Positions 15,259 through 28,193 of a DNA stretch of 40,228 bases are shown piece by piece. Source of the DNA: Polaromonas sp. (GTDB taxonomy: Bacteria; Pseudomonadota; Gammaproteobacteria; Burkholderiales; Burkholderiaceae_C); assembly GCA_013298815.1 (NCBI GenBank), contig JAAFJF010000028.1, positions 1 to 40,228 of the forward strand. The letters are read 5' to 3'. How positions within the stretch are numbered: position 1 is the first letter of the stretch; every line of letters starts with the position of its first letter. Both the position numbers and the translations under genes were made by a program. The notes under the pieces were generated by a model. It searched no databases. It was not told the DNA's origin and saw only the letters and a program-made list of their open reading frames with translations.

Positions 15259-16184
15259 CCTATTTGAGCACTAAAAACGTCTTCCAGAGCCTTTTTTGTA
15301 ATTAAAAGCACAGAATCTGCACCCGCACTGGTTTCCAGCCAAAAAATCTCTAAATCTGGGAAGGCGGCTTCGAAGAAGGCGCGCTCGTTGCCGATTTCTA
15401 GGATCATGATGGCGTGTTCGCTCATGTGGGCGGGGGCGGCTTGCAGCAGGCCGCGGATGAAATCCATGCCGTCTGTGCCGCCGGCGAGCGCTAGTGCAGG
15501 CTCGGCTAGGTATTCAGCGGGCAGGGCGGCCATGCTGGTGCTGTTGACGTAGGGCGGGTTGCACAACACTAGGTCAAACACAAGTGGTTGATTTTGCTCA
15601 TCTTTTAAGCCTGTCCAGCTGTCGGATTCAACCAAGCTGATGCGGTTTTGCAAGCCGTGTTTTGCAACGTTGATTTTGGCGACTTGAAGGGCGTCGGTCG
15701 AAATATCTGCACCGAGCACCGTTGTTTCGGGGTAAGTCATCGCCGCTAAAACTGCCAAGCTGCCGTTACCAGTACACAAGTCGAGTACGCGCTCGGTGTG
15801 AGAACCTAGCCAGTCGTCAAAGCTGCCGTCGGCGAGTAATTCGGCGATGAAGCTGCGCGGCACGATGGCGCGTTCGTCGATGTAGAAGGGGATGCCTTGC
15901 AGCCATGCTTCTTGGGTGAGGTAGGCGGCGGGTTTGCGAGATTCGATTCTTGCTATGAATAATGTAGCTATTGAGGCAATTAAATCGCTGGCTAGAGGCA
16001 TATTCGCCACTGAATTTGGGTCTTTTTCAGGGTTTTCTAGAGAAGAATCTAGTGGTAAACCCATTTTCCACAGTACCAGCCACGCCGCCTCGTCAAAGGC
16101 GTTGCCAGTGCCATGGCCGAAGGCTACTTTGGCATCTGTGAGTTGTTTCGCACCAGCTTGGATGGCCTCTAAAACAGTTGTCAT
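15252..16184 (-). CDS. prmB: Ribosomal protein L3 glutamine methyltransferase PrmB, with repeat-encoded insertion
   Basis: A 310-residue SAM-dependent N5-glutamine methyltransferase of the HemK/PrmB type, modifying a Gln of ribosomal protein L3. The N-terminal helical domain (1-85) is followed by [31 protein letters not shown], the SAM loop [16 protein letters not shown], and the catalytic [21 protein letters not shown], then [15 protein letters not shown]. These match E. coli PrmB closely. Residues about 60-78 ([19 protein letters not shown]) are encoded by repeat copy R7 inserted in frame between the N-terminal helices and AYLT. The stop codon comes from copy R6. The start overlaps the dapE stop as ATGA, so the two are translationally coupled. 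Confidence 0.94.
   Translation of the reverse strand: MTTVLEAIQAGAKQLTDAKVAFGHGTGNAFDEAAWLVLWKMGLPLDSSLENPEKDPNSVANMPLASDLIASIATLFIARIESRKPAAYLTQEAWLQGIPFYIDERAIVPRSFIAELLADGSFDDWLGSHTERVLDLCTGNGSLAVLAAMTYPETTVLGADISTDALQVAKINVAKHGLQNRISLVESDSWTGLKDEQNQPLVFDLVLCNPPYVNSTSMAALPAEYLAEPALALAGGTDGMDFIRGLLQAAPAHMSEHAIMILEIGNERAFFEAAFPDLEIFWLETSAGADSVLLITKKALEDVFSAQIGN
15951..16007 (-). repeat. Dispersed stem-loop repeat, copy R7, in frame inside prmB
   Basis: On the minus (coding) strand it reads CCTCTAGCCAGCGATTTAAT, TGCCTCAATAGCTAC, then GCTAC-N7-ATAGC. It codes for residues about 60-78 of PrmB. Where intergenic copies have GCCTAA or GCCTGA, this copy has GCCTCA, so no stop codon arises in the frame used. 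It aligns codon for codon with R8 in dapE. Confidence 0.9.
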
Positions 16185-17425
16185 GGCTTGGATTGCAGCA
16201 TCTGCTCAAGGTTTTCCATGGTCTTGCGGTAGATGTTTTTCAGCGGTTCAATATCGGCAACGACGATGTGCTCGTCGATTTTGTGAATCGTCGCGTTCGG
16301 CGGCCCGCATTCGATGACTTGCTCGCAGATTTTGGCGATGAAGCGCCCGTCGCTCGTGCCGCCCGTCGTAGACAGCTGGGTTTCAAGGCCAGTTTCAGCA
16401 CGAATCGCGGCTTGCACGGCATGTACCAGTTCGCCGGGACGGGTTAAAAACGGCAAACCGCCAACGGTCCATTGCAAATCGAAGTCTTTTTCGGGTTGCA
16501 ATCCGGTTGAAACCAACACATCAACTAGGCGCTTTTGCAGCGATTCAGGGGTTGATTCAGTGGAAAACCGGAAGTTGAAATCGATCACGGCGTGGCCAGG
16601 AATCACGTTGCTCGCACCCGTGCCGCCGTGGATGTTGCTGATTTGCCAAGTCGTCGCGGGGAAATACTCGTTGCCTTTGTCCCATTCGGTAGTCACGAGT
16701 TGCGCCATCGCTGGGGCGAACTTGTGAATCGGGTTTTCAGCCAAATGCGGGTAAGCAATGTGGCCTTGCACGCCTTTGACGGTGAGTTTGCCGCTCATGG
16801 TGCCACGCCGGCCATTTTTGATCATGTCGCCGGTTTTTTCGACCGAGGTGGGCTCGCCCACGATGCAATAATCCAACTTTTCACCGCGCCTGCATAGCCA
16901 GTCGCACATGATGACCGTGCCGTCCACTGACGGGCCTTCTTCGTCGCTGGTGAGTAAAAAAGCCAATGACAGCAAGGGGTTAGGATTTTCTTTGAGGAAT
17001 TCTTCAGCCGCGACCACAAAGGCTGCAATCGACGTTTTCATGTCGCTCGCACCACGGCCATACAGCTTGCCGTTGCGGTGGCTGGGGACGAAGGGGTTGC
17101 TCGTCCACTGTTCAAGTGGGCCGGTGGGGACGACGTCTGTGTGGCCTGCGAACACCAGTAATTTAGATTGTAGAACGCTATTTGCTACATTATTAATAGC
17201 TGCTGAGGCAGGGGATACGCTTGCTAGAGGTGTATTCGATGCTCTAGAATCTCTTTTTGCCCATAAATTGACCACTCTGAAGTCTACTGGCCCACTTTCC
17301 ACCGTTTCGCACACAAAACCCAGGGGCGTGAGCCGCTCGGCAATCAGTTTTTGGCAGTCGCCATCAAGCGGTGTGACGGAGGGGCGGGCGATGAGCTGTT
17401 CGGCCAGAATCAGGGTGCGGTGCAT
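16181..17425 (-). CDS. dapE: Succinyl-diaminopimelate desuccinylase DapE, with repeat-encoded insertion
   Basis: A 414-residue M20-family di-zinc hydrolase that removes succinate from N-succinyl-L,L-diaminopimelate in lysine and peptidoglycan synthesis. Motifs include [13 protein letters not shown] (His95, Asp97), [26 protein letters not shown] with the catalytic/metal Glu pair, [32 protein letters not shown] and [10 protein letters not shown] near the C-terminus. Typical DapE proteins have about 375-385 residues; the surplus of about 30 is explained by an insertion at about 59-88, whose core (62-80) is encoded by repeat copy R8. The insert lies between the NLWAKR strand and the metal-binding AGHTD strand. 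The gene is 17 bp downstream of the PilU-like gene and overlaps prmB. Confidence 0.95.
   Translation of the reverse strand: MHRTLILAEQLIARPSVTPLDGDCQKLIAERLTPLGFVCETVESGPVDFRVVNLWAKRDSRASNTPLASVSPASAAINNVANSVLQSKLLVFAGHTDVVPTGPLEQWTSNPFVPSHRNGKLYGRGASDMKTSIAAFVVAAEEFLKENPNPLLSLAFLLTSDEEGPSVDGTVIMCDWLCRRGEKLDYCIVGEPTSVEKTGDMIKNGRRGTMSGKLTVKGVQGHIAYPHLAENPIHKFAPAMAQLVTTEWDKGNEYFPATTWQISNIHGGTGASNVIPGHAVIDFNFRFSTESTPESLQKRLVDVLVSTGLQPEKDFDLQWTVGGLPFLTRPGELVHAVQAAIRAETGLETQLSTTGGTSDGRFIAKICEQVIECGPPNATIHKIDEHIVVADIEPLKNIYRKTMENLEQMLQSKP
17183..17238 (-). repeat. Dispersed stem-loop repeat, copy R8, in frame inside dapE
   Basis: On the coding strand it reads CCTCTAGCAAGCGTATCCCC, TGCCTCAGCAGCTAT, then GCTAT-N7-GTAGC. 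It codes for [19 protein letters not shown] of DapE, the same frame and length as R7 in PrmB (shared pattern N-x-P-L-A-S, then A-S-x-A, ending in A). It has the stop-free GCCTCA variant. Confidence 0.9.
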
Positions 17426-17442
17426 GGGGGAAAGATGTTTAA

Positions 17443-18588
17443 TCAGATGGAATTTATCGTGATTTCTTCGAAGGTGGCGGGCTCGTAAACCGGCTCTACA
17501 GGCGCGTTAGGCATGACGTCTTTGCCCTTGGCTGCATTGTCCAAACGCCAGATCAAGTTGGTGGGCGAGTCGGCATAAGCCAAGCCTTCTTCACGGCTGA
17601 TGATGTCTTCACGAATCATGCGAGCCAAATCGTCCTCAAAGGTTTGCGAGCCCGCTGCAAGCGAGTTTTGCATCGCCTCTTTAACTCCAGAAAAGTCACC
17701 TTTTTCCACCATTTCAGCCACATACTGGGTGTTCAGCATGATTTCAACAGCGGGACGGCGTTCGTTTTTAACGGTCTTTATCAACCGCTGCGATATGACT
17801 GCTTTGAGCGTGGTTGACAGGTCGCTGAGCAAGGTCGGGCGAACTTCCACGGGATAGAAGCTCAAAATACGGTTTAGCGCGTGGTAGCTGTTGTTGGCAT
17901 GCAGGGTTGCAATGCATAAGTGTCCTGTTTGCGCATAGGCTATAGCCGAAGTCATGGTTTCGCGGTCACGAATCTCGCCAATAAAAAACACGTCGGGTGC
18001 CTGACGCAGGCCATTTTTAAGCGCGGTTTGCAAGGTGAGCGTGTCGTTACCAACTTCGCGCTGATTCACAACACTGCGTCTAGAGGTGAACAGGTATTCA
18101 ATCGGGTCTTCAACCGTCAAAATATGACCTGTGATGCGCTCGTTACGGTAATCCAAGAGCGAAGCCAAAGTTGTACTTTTACCAGATCCAGTCGATCCAA
18201 CCATCAGTACCAAGCCCAATTTAGCCATAACCAAGTGGGTGAGTTGGACGGGTAAATGCAAGGTGTCAAACGGTGGAATCACCAGCGGAATGTAACGAAT
18301 CACGACTGCATAACTGCCCCGCTGGCGCATTGCGCTGATGCGGAAGTTGCCGAGTTCTGGCATCTGGATTGACATGTTCAGCTCGCCGGTTTCTTTGAGC
18401 TCTTCAATTTGTGCGCTGGTGACGATTTCTGAAAGCAAGTTCAACGGTGTCGTCGCACCGAGAACTTGGTTGTTAAACGACACGCTGGTGCCGTTGATTT
18501 TGATCAGCGCCACCGCATTCGCGGACAAGTAAACGTCTGAGGCGTTTTTGCTGACCATCAGTTCTAAAATTCGTTTCATTGCGCTCAT
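17443..18588 (-). CDS. pilU: PilT/PilU-type type IV pilus retraction ATPase
   Basis: A 381-residue hexameric secretion ATPase. The N-terminal PAS-like domain (about 1-105) starts with [23 protein letters not shown], typical of PilT/PilU. Walker A is GSTGSGKS (131-138), the Asp box is [10 protein letters not shown], Walker B is [10 protein letters not shown] with GEIRDRETM, and the His box is [13 protein letters not shown]. The C-terminal extension after [20 protein letters not shown] is as in PilU rather than PilT. These proteins power retraction of type IV pili at the inner membrane. No other pilus gene is in the window; it sits inside the dap operon between dapD and dapE, 17 bp before dapE, an arrangement I recall from related Comamonadaceae. 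The PilU rather than PilT call is less sure. Confidence 0.88.
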   Translation of the reverse strand: MSAMKRILELMVSKNASDVYLSANAVALIKINGTSVSFNNQVLGATTPLNLLSEIVTSAQIEELKETGELNMSIQMPELGNFRISAMRQRGSYAVVIRYIPLVIPPFDTLHLPVQLTHLVMAKLGLVLMVGSTGSGKSTTLASLLDYRNERITGHILTVEDPIEYLFTSRRSVVNQREVGNDTLTLQTALKNGLRQAPDVFFIGEIRDRETMTSAIAYAQTGHLCIATLHANNSYHALNRILSFYPVEVRPTLLSDLSTTLKAVISQRLIKTVKNERRPAVEIMLNTQYVAEMVEKGDFSGVKEAMQNSLAAGSQTFEDDLARMIREDIISREEGLAYADSPTNLIWRLDNAAKGKDVMPNAPVEPVYEPATFEEITINSI

Positions 18589-18650
18589 GGGTGGCCTTTT
18601 TTGAGTTATCTAAAATTTAATAAAATTCAACAAATTATTAAAAATTAAAA

Positions 18651-19475
18651 TTAGTCCCGTAACAAATCATTGATGCTGGTTTTAGAGCGGGTTTGTGCAT
18701 CGACCTTTTTGACGATAACGGCACAATACAAGCTGTATTTACCACCCGCTTTGGGCAGGTTGCCGCTCACGACGACTGAGCCGCTCGGCACACGACCATA
18801 GGTGATAGTGTCAGCCTCGCGGTCATAAATCGGGGTGCTTTGGCCGATGTAAACGCCCATGCCAAGCACAGAGTTTTCTTCCACCACCACGCCTTCAACG
18901 ACTTCTGAGCGTGCGCCGATGAAGCAGTTGTCTTCAATGATGGTCGGGCCCGCTTGCATAGGCTCCAACACGCCACCAATGCCCACACCGCCAGACAAAT
19001 GCACGTGTTTGCCGATTTGCGCACACGAGCCAACGGTAGCCCATGCGTCCACCATAGTGCCTTCATCAACATAAGCGCCGATGTTGACAAAACTAGGCAT
19101 CAAAATCGCGCCTTTGGCGATGTAACTTCCACGGCGCGCCACAGCTGGCGGGACAACGCGCACGCCGGTGGCTTTGAGTTCTGCCTCAGACAAATGGGCG
19201 AATTTGGTGGGTACTTTGTCGTAAAAAGCCAAATCGCCAGACTGCATCACGACATTGTCTTTCAAGCGGAAGCTGAGCAGCACGGCTTTTTTGATCCATT
19301 GGTGGACTGTCCATTGACCCACGGCTTGCTTGGTAGCAACGCGCAATTGGCCGTTGTTCAGGCTGGAGATGACGTGTTCGACGGCTTCTTGAATTTCCGC
19401 AGATGCGTTACCGATAGAGATGTTGGCGCGGTCTTCCCAAGCGGCGTCGATGATGTTTTGCAGTTGTTGTGTCAT
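18651..19475 (-). CDS. dapD: Tetrahydrodipicolinate N-succinyltransferase DapD
   Basis: A 274-residue trimeric acyltransferase that transfers succinate from succinyl-CoA to tetrahydrodipicolinate in the succinylase branch of lysine/DAP synthesis. The N-terminal helical part contains [18 protein letters not shown]. It is followed by a left-handed β-helix with hexapeptide repeats (about 100-230): [80 protein letters not shown]. The C-terminal [26 protein letters not shown] is standard. It lies 39 bp downstream of dapC and 62 bp upstream of the PilU-like gene, in the order used by the pathway. Confidence 0.97.
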   Translation of the reverse strand: MTQQLQNIIDAAWEDRANISIGNASAEIQEAVEHVISSLNNGQLRVATKQAVGQWTVHQWIKKAVLLSFRLKDNVVMQSGDLAFYDKVPTKFAHLSEAELKATGVRVVPPAVARRGSYIAKGAILMPSFVNIGAYVDEGTMVDAWATVGSCAQIGKHVHLSGGVGIGGVLEPMQAGPTIIEDNCFIGARSEVVEGVVVEENSVLGMGVYIGQSTPIYDREADTITYGRVPSGSVVVSGNLPKAGGKYSLYCAVIVKKVDAQTRSKTSINDLLRD

Positions 19476-19514
19476 GATAATTTGCAGTTAATTTAAAGAA
19501 AAATTTAAAAATAT

Positions 19515-20744
19515 TTATAGAGATTTGACGAATTGAACAATACGCTGCGCAGCTTCCACGCATTCTTCCGTGGTCGCAACCAAAGCCATGCGAATGAAGT
19601 TGTCGCCCGGGTTGATGCCATTGGCTTCACGCGCCAAGTAGCTGCCTGGCAGCACCGTCACATTGTATTGTTCAAGCAGCGCTTTGGCGAAAGCGGCGTC
19701 GTCTAATTTCAAGTGTGTTGGTATTTTGGCCCACAGGTAAAAGCCCGCGTCAGGCAGGGCGACTTCGAGTACTTCTGCCAAAAGTGGGGTGACTTGCATG
19801 AATTTGTCGCGGTACAGAGCGCGGTTGGCCACCACGTGCTCCTCGTCGCTCCACGCGGCTTTGCTGGCGGCTTGCACCACCAAACTCATCGCGCTGCCGT
19901 GGTAGGTGCGATACAACGCAAATTGTTTCATGATGGTGGCATCACCCGCCACAAAACCGCTGCGCATGCCCGGCACATTGCTGCGTTTCGACAAGCTTGT
20001 GAAGGAAACGATGTTTTTGAAATCGGTTCTGCCTAATTTATAAGCAGCTTCTATGCCTCCCAACGGCGGTGGCACGCCATCTTGGAAGTAAATCTCGCTG
20101 TAGCACTCGTCACTGGCAATGACAAAACCGTATTTATCAGACAGCGCAAATAGCTTTTGCCACTCGTCCAGCGGCATCACCGCACCGGCAGGGTTGCCGG
20201 GTGAGCAGACGAAGATCATCTGGGTACGCTCCCAAATATCGGCAGGTACTTTGTCCCAATCGACCCCAAAATTACGGGCTGGGTCGCTGTTGACGTAGTA
20301 AGGCTCAGCACCCGCCAAAAGCGCTGCGCCTTCGTAGATTTGGTAAAACGGGTTGGGGCAAACAACGATGGGGAGTTGCGTTACACCGTTTTTGACGGTG
20401 GTTTTTGTCGGGTCAACGATAACTTGGGTAAACGCAAACAAGGCCTCACGTGAGCCGTTGACTGGTAAAACCTGCGTCGCAGGGTTGACGGTCAAAGCGT
20501 AGCGTTTTAGTAGCCAAGCGGCAAAAGCCTCGCGCAAAGCCGCCTCACCCGTCGTGGCTGGGTAAGCCGCCAAGCCGATTAAAGAGCCAGAAAGCGCCGT
20601 TTTGATGAATTCAGGGGTCGCGTGCTTGGGCTCGCCTATGCCCAAACTGATGGGTTTGTAAGCTGGATTGGGCGTAACGGACTGAAAAAGTTGCTTGAGG
20701 CGCTCAAACGGGTAGGGCTGTAATTTTGTAAGCAATGGATTCAT
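19515..20744 (-). CDS. dapC: Succinyldiaminopimelate transaminase DapC
   Basis: A 409-residue fold-type I PLP aminotransferase converting N-succinyl-2-amino-6-ketopimelate and glutamate to N-succinyl-L,L-diaminopimelate. Motifs: ISLGIGEPKHATPEFIKTAL, YPATTGEAALREAFAAWL, GSREALFAFTQ, PNPFYQIYEGAALLAGAEPYY, CSPGNPAGAVMPLDEW, and the PLP lysine Lys253 in SLSKRSNVPGMRSGFV. The C-terminal part has GFYLWAKIP and VLPGSYLARE. Its position directly upstream of dapD and dapE supports dapC over other class I transaminases such as argD-like enzymes. It starts the minus-strand dap operon and is divergent from smc across 151 bp. Confidence 0.94.
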   Translation of the reverse strand: MNPLLTKLQPYPFERLKQLFQSVTPNPAYKPISLGIGEPKHATPEFIKTALSGSLIGLAAYPATTGEAALREAFAAWLLKRYALTVNPATQVLPVNGSREALFAFTQVIVDPTKTTVKNGVTQLPIVVCPNPFYQIYEGAALLAGAEPYYVNSDPARNFGVDWDKVPADIWERTQMIFVCSPGNPAGAVMPLDEWQKLFALSDKYGFVIASDECYSEIYFQDGVPPPLGGIEAAYKLGRTDFKNIVSFTSLSKRSNVPGMRSGFVAGDATIMKQFALYRTYHGSAMSLVVQAASKAAWSDEEHVVANRALYRDKFMQVTPLLAEVLEVALPDAGFYLWAKIPTHLKLDDAAFAKALLEQYNVTVLPGSYLAREANGINPGDNFIRMALVATTEECVEAAQRIVQFVKSL

Positions 20745-20801
20745 AAGCTGTCATTATCCCGTCTGGGTAGGGTCTTTTGGGGTTATGTGGACTTTTTTGG
20801 G

Positions 20802-20896
20802 TGTTTTTGAACTTTTTTGAACTTTTTGAAAGAAGTGCCTCAGGTAAAATTCAAAAAAATACTGGGAATAACTAGGAATTAACTAGGAATAATTAG
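20802..20896 (+). repeat. Two short tandem repeats in the dapC-smc promoter gap
   Basis: Two runs of near-identical 10-11 bp units lie in the 151-bp divergent gap. The first is TTTTTGAAC, TTTTTTGAAC, TTTTTGAAA at about 20806-20832. The second is GGGAATA, ACTAGGAATTA, ACTAGGAATA directly before the smc GTG, and its last AGGA is the likely ribosome site. Slippage in this second tract would change the leader of smc. Confidence 0.7.
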
Positions 20897-23800
20897 TGCG
20901 TCTTTCTTCTATCAAGCTCTCAGGGTTCAAATCCTTTGCTGAGCCTACTACTTTTCAACTACCTGGCCAATTGGTCGGCGTGGTTGGCCCAAACGGTTGC
21001 GGCAAATCCAACATCATGGATGCCGTGCGCTGGGTGCTGGGCGAAAGCAGGGCATCGGAGCTGCGCGGCGAGTCGATGCAAGACGTTATTTTTAACGGCA
21101 CAAACACGCGTAAACCCTCCAGCCGTTCCAGCGTTGAGCTGGTTTTTGAAAACAGCGACCACCGCGCTGGTGGCCAGTGGAGCCAGTTCCCCGAAATTGC
21201 CGTTAAGCGTGTGTTAACGCGTGATGGTAACTCTAGTTATTACATCAACAACCAATCGGTCCGTCGCAGAGACGTGCAGGACGTGTTTTTAGGAACAGGT
21301 TTGGGGCCACGCGCTTACGCCATCATCGGCCAGGGCACGATTGCCAAAATCATTGAATCAAAGCCCGAAGAATTGAGGTTGTTTTTAGAAGAAGCCGCTG
21401 GCGTTTCTAAATACAAAGAGCGCCGCCGTGAGACGGAAAATCGCTTGTCAGACACCCGTGAAAACCTGACGCGTGTGGACGACATCATGCGCGAGCTAAA
21501 CGCAAATCTCGAAAAACTCGAAAAGCAAGCCGAGGTCGCTCAAAAATACAACCAGCTGCAAGCTGATGTGACGCTGAAGCAGCAACAGCTTTGGTTTTTA
21601 AAGCGGGCTGAGAGCGAAGCCGAGCAGGCCAAAGTCAAAGCCGATACCTTGCAAGCCACGAATGCCTTGGAAAGTAGGATCGCAGATTTACGTCACATTG
21701 AATCAGATTTAGAAACGATTCGCCAAGCGCATTACAACGCGGGCGATCAGGTGAACCAATCGCAAGGCTTGCTGTATGAGGCAAGTGCAGAGGTAGGTAG
21801 GTTAGAAGCGGAAATTCGTTTTGTCGTTGAAGGTCGCCAACGCGTAGAGCAGCGTTTGGCAACATTGAAAGAGCAAAAAACGCATTGGGCAACACGCAAA
21901 GACGATGCTTTGATTGAGTCGGAGACTCTTTCTGCGCAAATTTTAGAGGCTGAAGAAAAAGATGCTTTGACTTCGGCGCAAGTTGAAGAGCAAGTTGGCC
22001 AATTGCCTGAGCTAGAAGACTCGCTTCGCCAAGCCCAACGCGCCGCTAATGAACAGCGCAGCGCGGTAGGCCAAGTACAGCAACAAATTCAAGTACTGGC
22101 AGCTGACCAGCGCAATATAGAAGACCAATCGCGTCAGCTCAACACGCGGCATGAGCGTTTAACAGCTGACCGCAACGCCTTGTCTGCCCCAGATGAGCAA
22201 CGCTTGGTCAACATGCAAAATCAGCTGGCTACGGCAGTTGAAGCGCAAATAGTTGCTGAAGCACGTCTGCACGAGTTGCAAGACAATGTGCCGCAGTTGG
22301 ACGATGCCCGCCGTGCGCAACAACAGTTTGTGAACGCAGAATCTGCCAAGCATGCGGGCTTAGCCGCGCGCATGGAGGCTTTGAAAGCCCTACAAGACAA
22401 AGTTAAAACCGACGGTAAATTGAAGCCTTGGCTGGCCAAACATGGTTTGGATGGTTTGGCGGGTTTATGGAGCAAAATTCACATTGAGCAAGGCTGGGAA
22501 AACGCTTTAGAAGGTGCTTTGCGGGAGCGTTTAGGTGCGCTTGAGGTGTCGCGGCTAGACATGGTTCGCGGCTTTCTGGGTGCAACAGGTGCTGATGCAC
22601 CGCCCGCCAAATTGGCTTTTTACAGCCTACCGCAAGCTGGTTTGCCAGAATCAAAAAATCAACTTTCGCGTTTATCAGACCTGCTCAGGCTGCACGATGC
22701 TGGTCAAAAAGCCTTGTTGAACGACTGGTTACATGGTTGCTACACCGCGACATCGTTTGACGAAGCATTGGCCAACCGTAGCAAGTTGCTAGCGGGCGAG
22801 GTGATTTACGTTCAAACCGGTCACGCCGTTTCTTTGCACAGCGTTAGTTTTTACTCTCCTGATTCTGAGCAGTCCGGCATGCTGGCGCGGGCGCAAGAAA
22901 TTGAAGGTTTAGAGAAGCAACTACGCGCGCAAGTGCTGATTGCAGAAGAATCGCGTTCTGCCTTGATTCGGGCAGAAGCTGCATATACAGAAGCAGCCAA
23001 CAAATTGTCAGCCATGCGCCGTGAAGCGACCGAAGGACAAGCGCGAACACATAGTTTGCAGGTTGAAACCTTGCGAATGTCGCAAATTGCTGAGCAAACC
23101 AAGGCTCGCAGCGACCAAATCAGTACGGATTTGGCTGAAATCAACGCACAACTGGAAGATTTGCAAGAGCGTCGTGTGACCGCTGAAGGTCGTTTTGAAG
23201 AGTTGGACATGCAGCTGGCTGACACGCAAGAGCGCCACGCGCTTCTGGACGAGCATGTCATCACCGCTGAGCGCAAGCTGAACGAATCACGCGAGCAGCA
23301 GCGCAGCTTGGAGCGATCAGCGCAAGAAGCTTTGTTTGCCAAACGCACCTTACAAGCGCGCCTAGCCGAATTGCAGCGTGCTATTGAAACAGCAGCACAG
23401 CAGGCCTTGTCAATAGCCTCGGAAGAAGTTATTGCGACAGATGAATTGGGGCGATTGAGTGCTGTTGCCGCGCAAACGGGATTGCAAACTGCGCTGTCAA
23501 CCAAGCTTGATAGAGAAGCAGCTTTGTCCGCCAAGCGCAGTGAATACGATGACTTAACGACCAAGCTACGCGCTACAGACGAGCGCCGTTTGCAGTTAGA
23601 GCGCGAATTAGAGCCACTGCGTTTGCGTTTAACTGACTTTGCGTTGAAAGAACAAGCCGCGCGCTTAGGACTGGAGCAATACACGCAATTATTGTTAGAT
23701 GCTCAAGCTGATTTAGCGCTTGTTGCCCTCTCAATTTCTGATGGCAACGTGCGTCTGACAGGTTTGCAGTCTGAAATTGACCGCTTCAACCGCGAAGTAG

Positions 23801-24421
23801 CTGCTTTGGGTGCAGTTAATTTAGCAGCTCTGGATGAATTGGCGGCTGCACGCGAGCGTAAACAATTTTTGGACGCGCAAACCGCAGATCTGATGGATGC
23901 TATGACGACATTAGAAGATGCAATCAAAAAGATCGATGCAGAAACCCGTGACTTGCTGTCAGGCACATTTAACACGGTCAATGAGCATTTCGGAAAAATG
24001 TTTCCAGTGCTATTTGGTGGCGGTAATGCTAAGTTGGTCATCACTGGGGATGAGATTTTAGATTCAGGCGTACAAGTTGTTGCTCAACCTCCTGGCAAGA
24101 AAAATCAAACGATTCATTTGTTATCCGGTGGTGAAAAAGCACTAACCGCTATTGCCTTGGTGTTTGCTATATTCCAGCTGAACCCTGCACCATTTTGTTT
24201 GCTGGATGAGGTTGATGCTCCGTTGGATGATGCTAATACCGAGCGCTACGCCAAACTTGTCAAAGCCATGAGTGCAGAGACTCAGTTTTTATTTATCAGT
24301 CATAACAAAATTGCAATGGAAATGGCTGAGCAATTGATTGGAGTGACCATGCAGGAGCAAGGCGTGTCGCGTATTGTTGCGGTTGATATGCAGGATGTTG
24401 TTGCGCTTGCTGAGGCTAGTT

Positions 24422-24429
<8 letters not shown>
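20896..24429 (+). CDS. smc: Chromosome segregation protein SMC
   Basis: An 1177-residue condensin ATPase. The N-terminal head has Walker A GPNGCGKS (31-38) in GVVGPNGCGKSNIMDAVRWV. Long coiled coils run about 165-505 and 660-1010. The hinge is about 508-655 (GLAGLWSKIHIEQGWENALEGAL). The C-terminal head has the signature LSGGEKALTAIALVFAIF from about residue 1075 and Walker B FCLLDEVDAPLDD, followed by ISHNKIAMEMAEQLIGVTMQEQGVSRIV. The start is GTG 20896 (MRLSSIKLSGFKSF is the canonical opening), with AGGA 8 bases before. It compacts and helps segregate the chromosome; ScpA/ScpB partners are not in the window. The last 8 bases overlap the start of zipA. Confidence 0.97.
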
Positions 24430-28187
<3,758 letters not shown>

Positions 28188-28193
28188 TTCGCT

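Noticed and set aside
22851-23684. Minus-strand open frame of 277 codons inside smc.
   Set aside because: It is a Ser/Arg/Cys-rich antisense shadow of the SMC coiled coil with no family resemblance.
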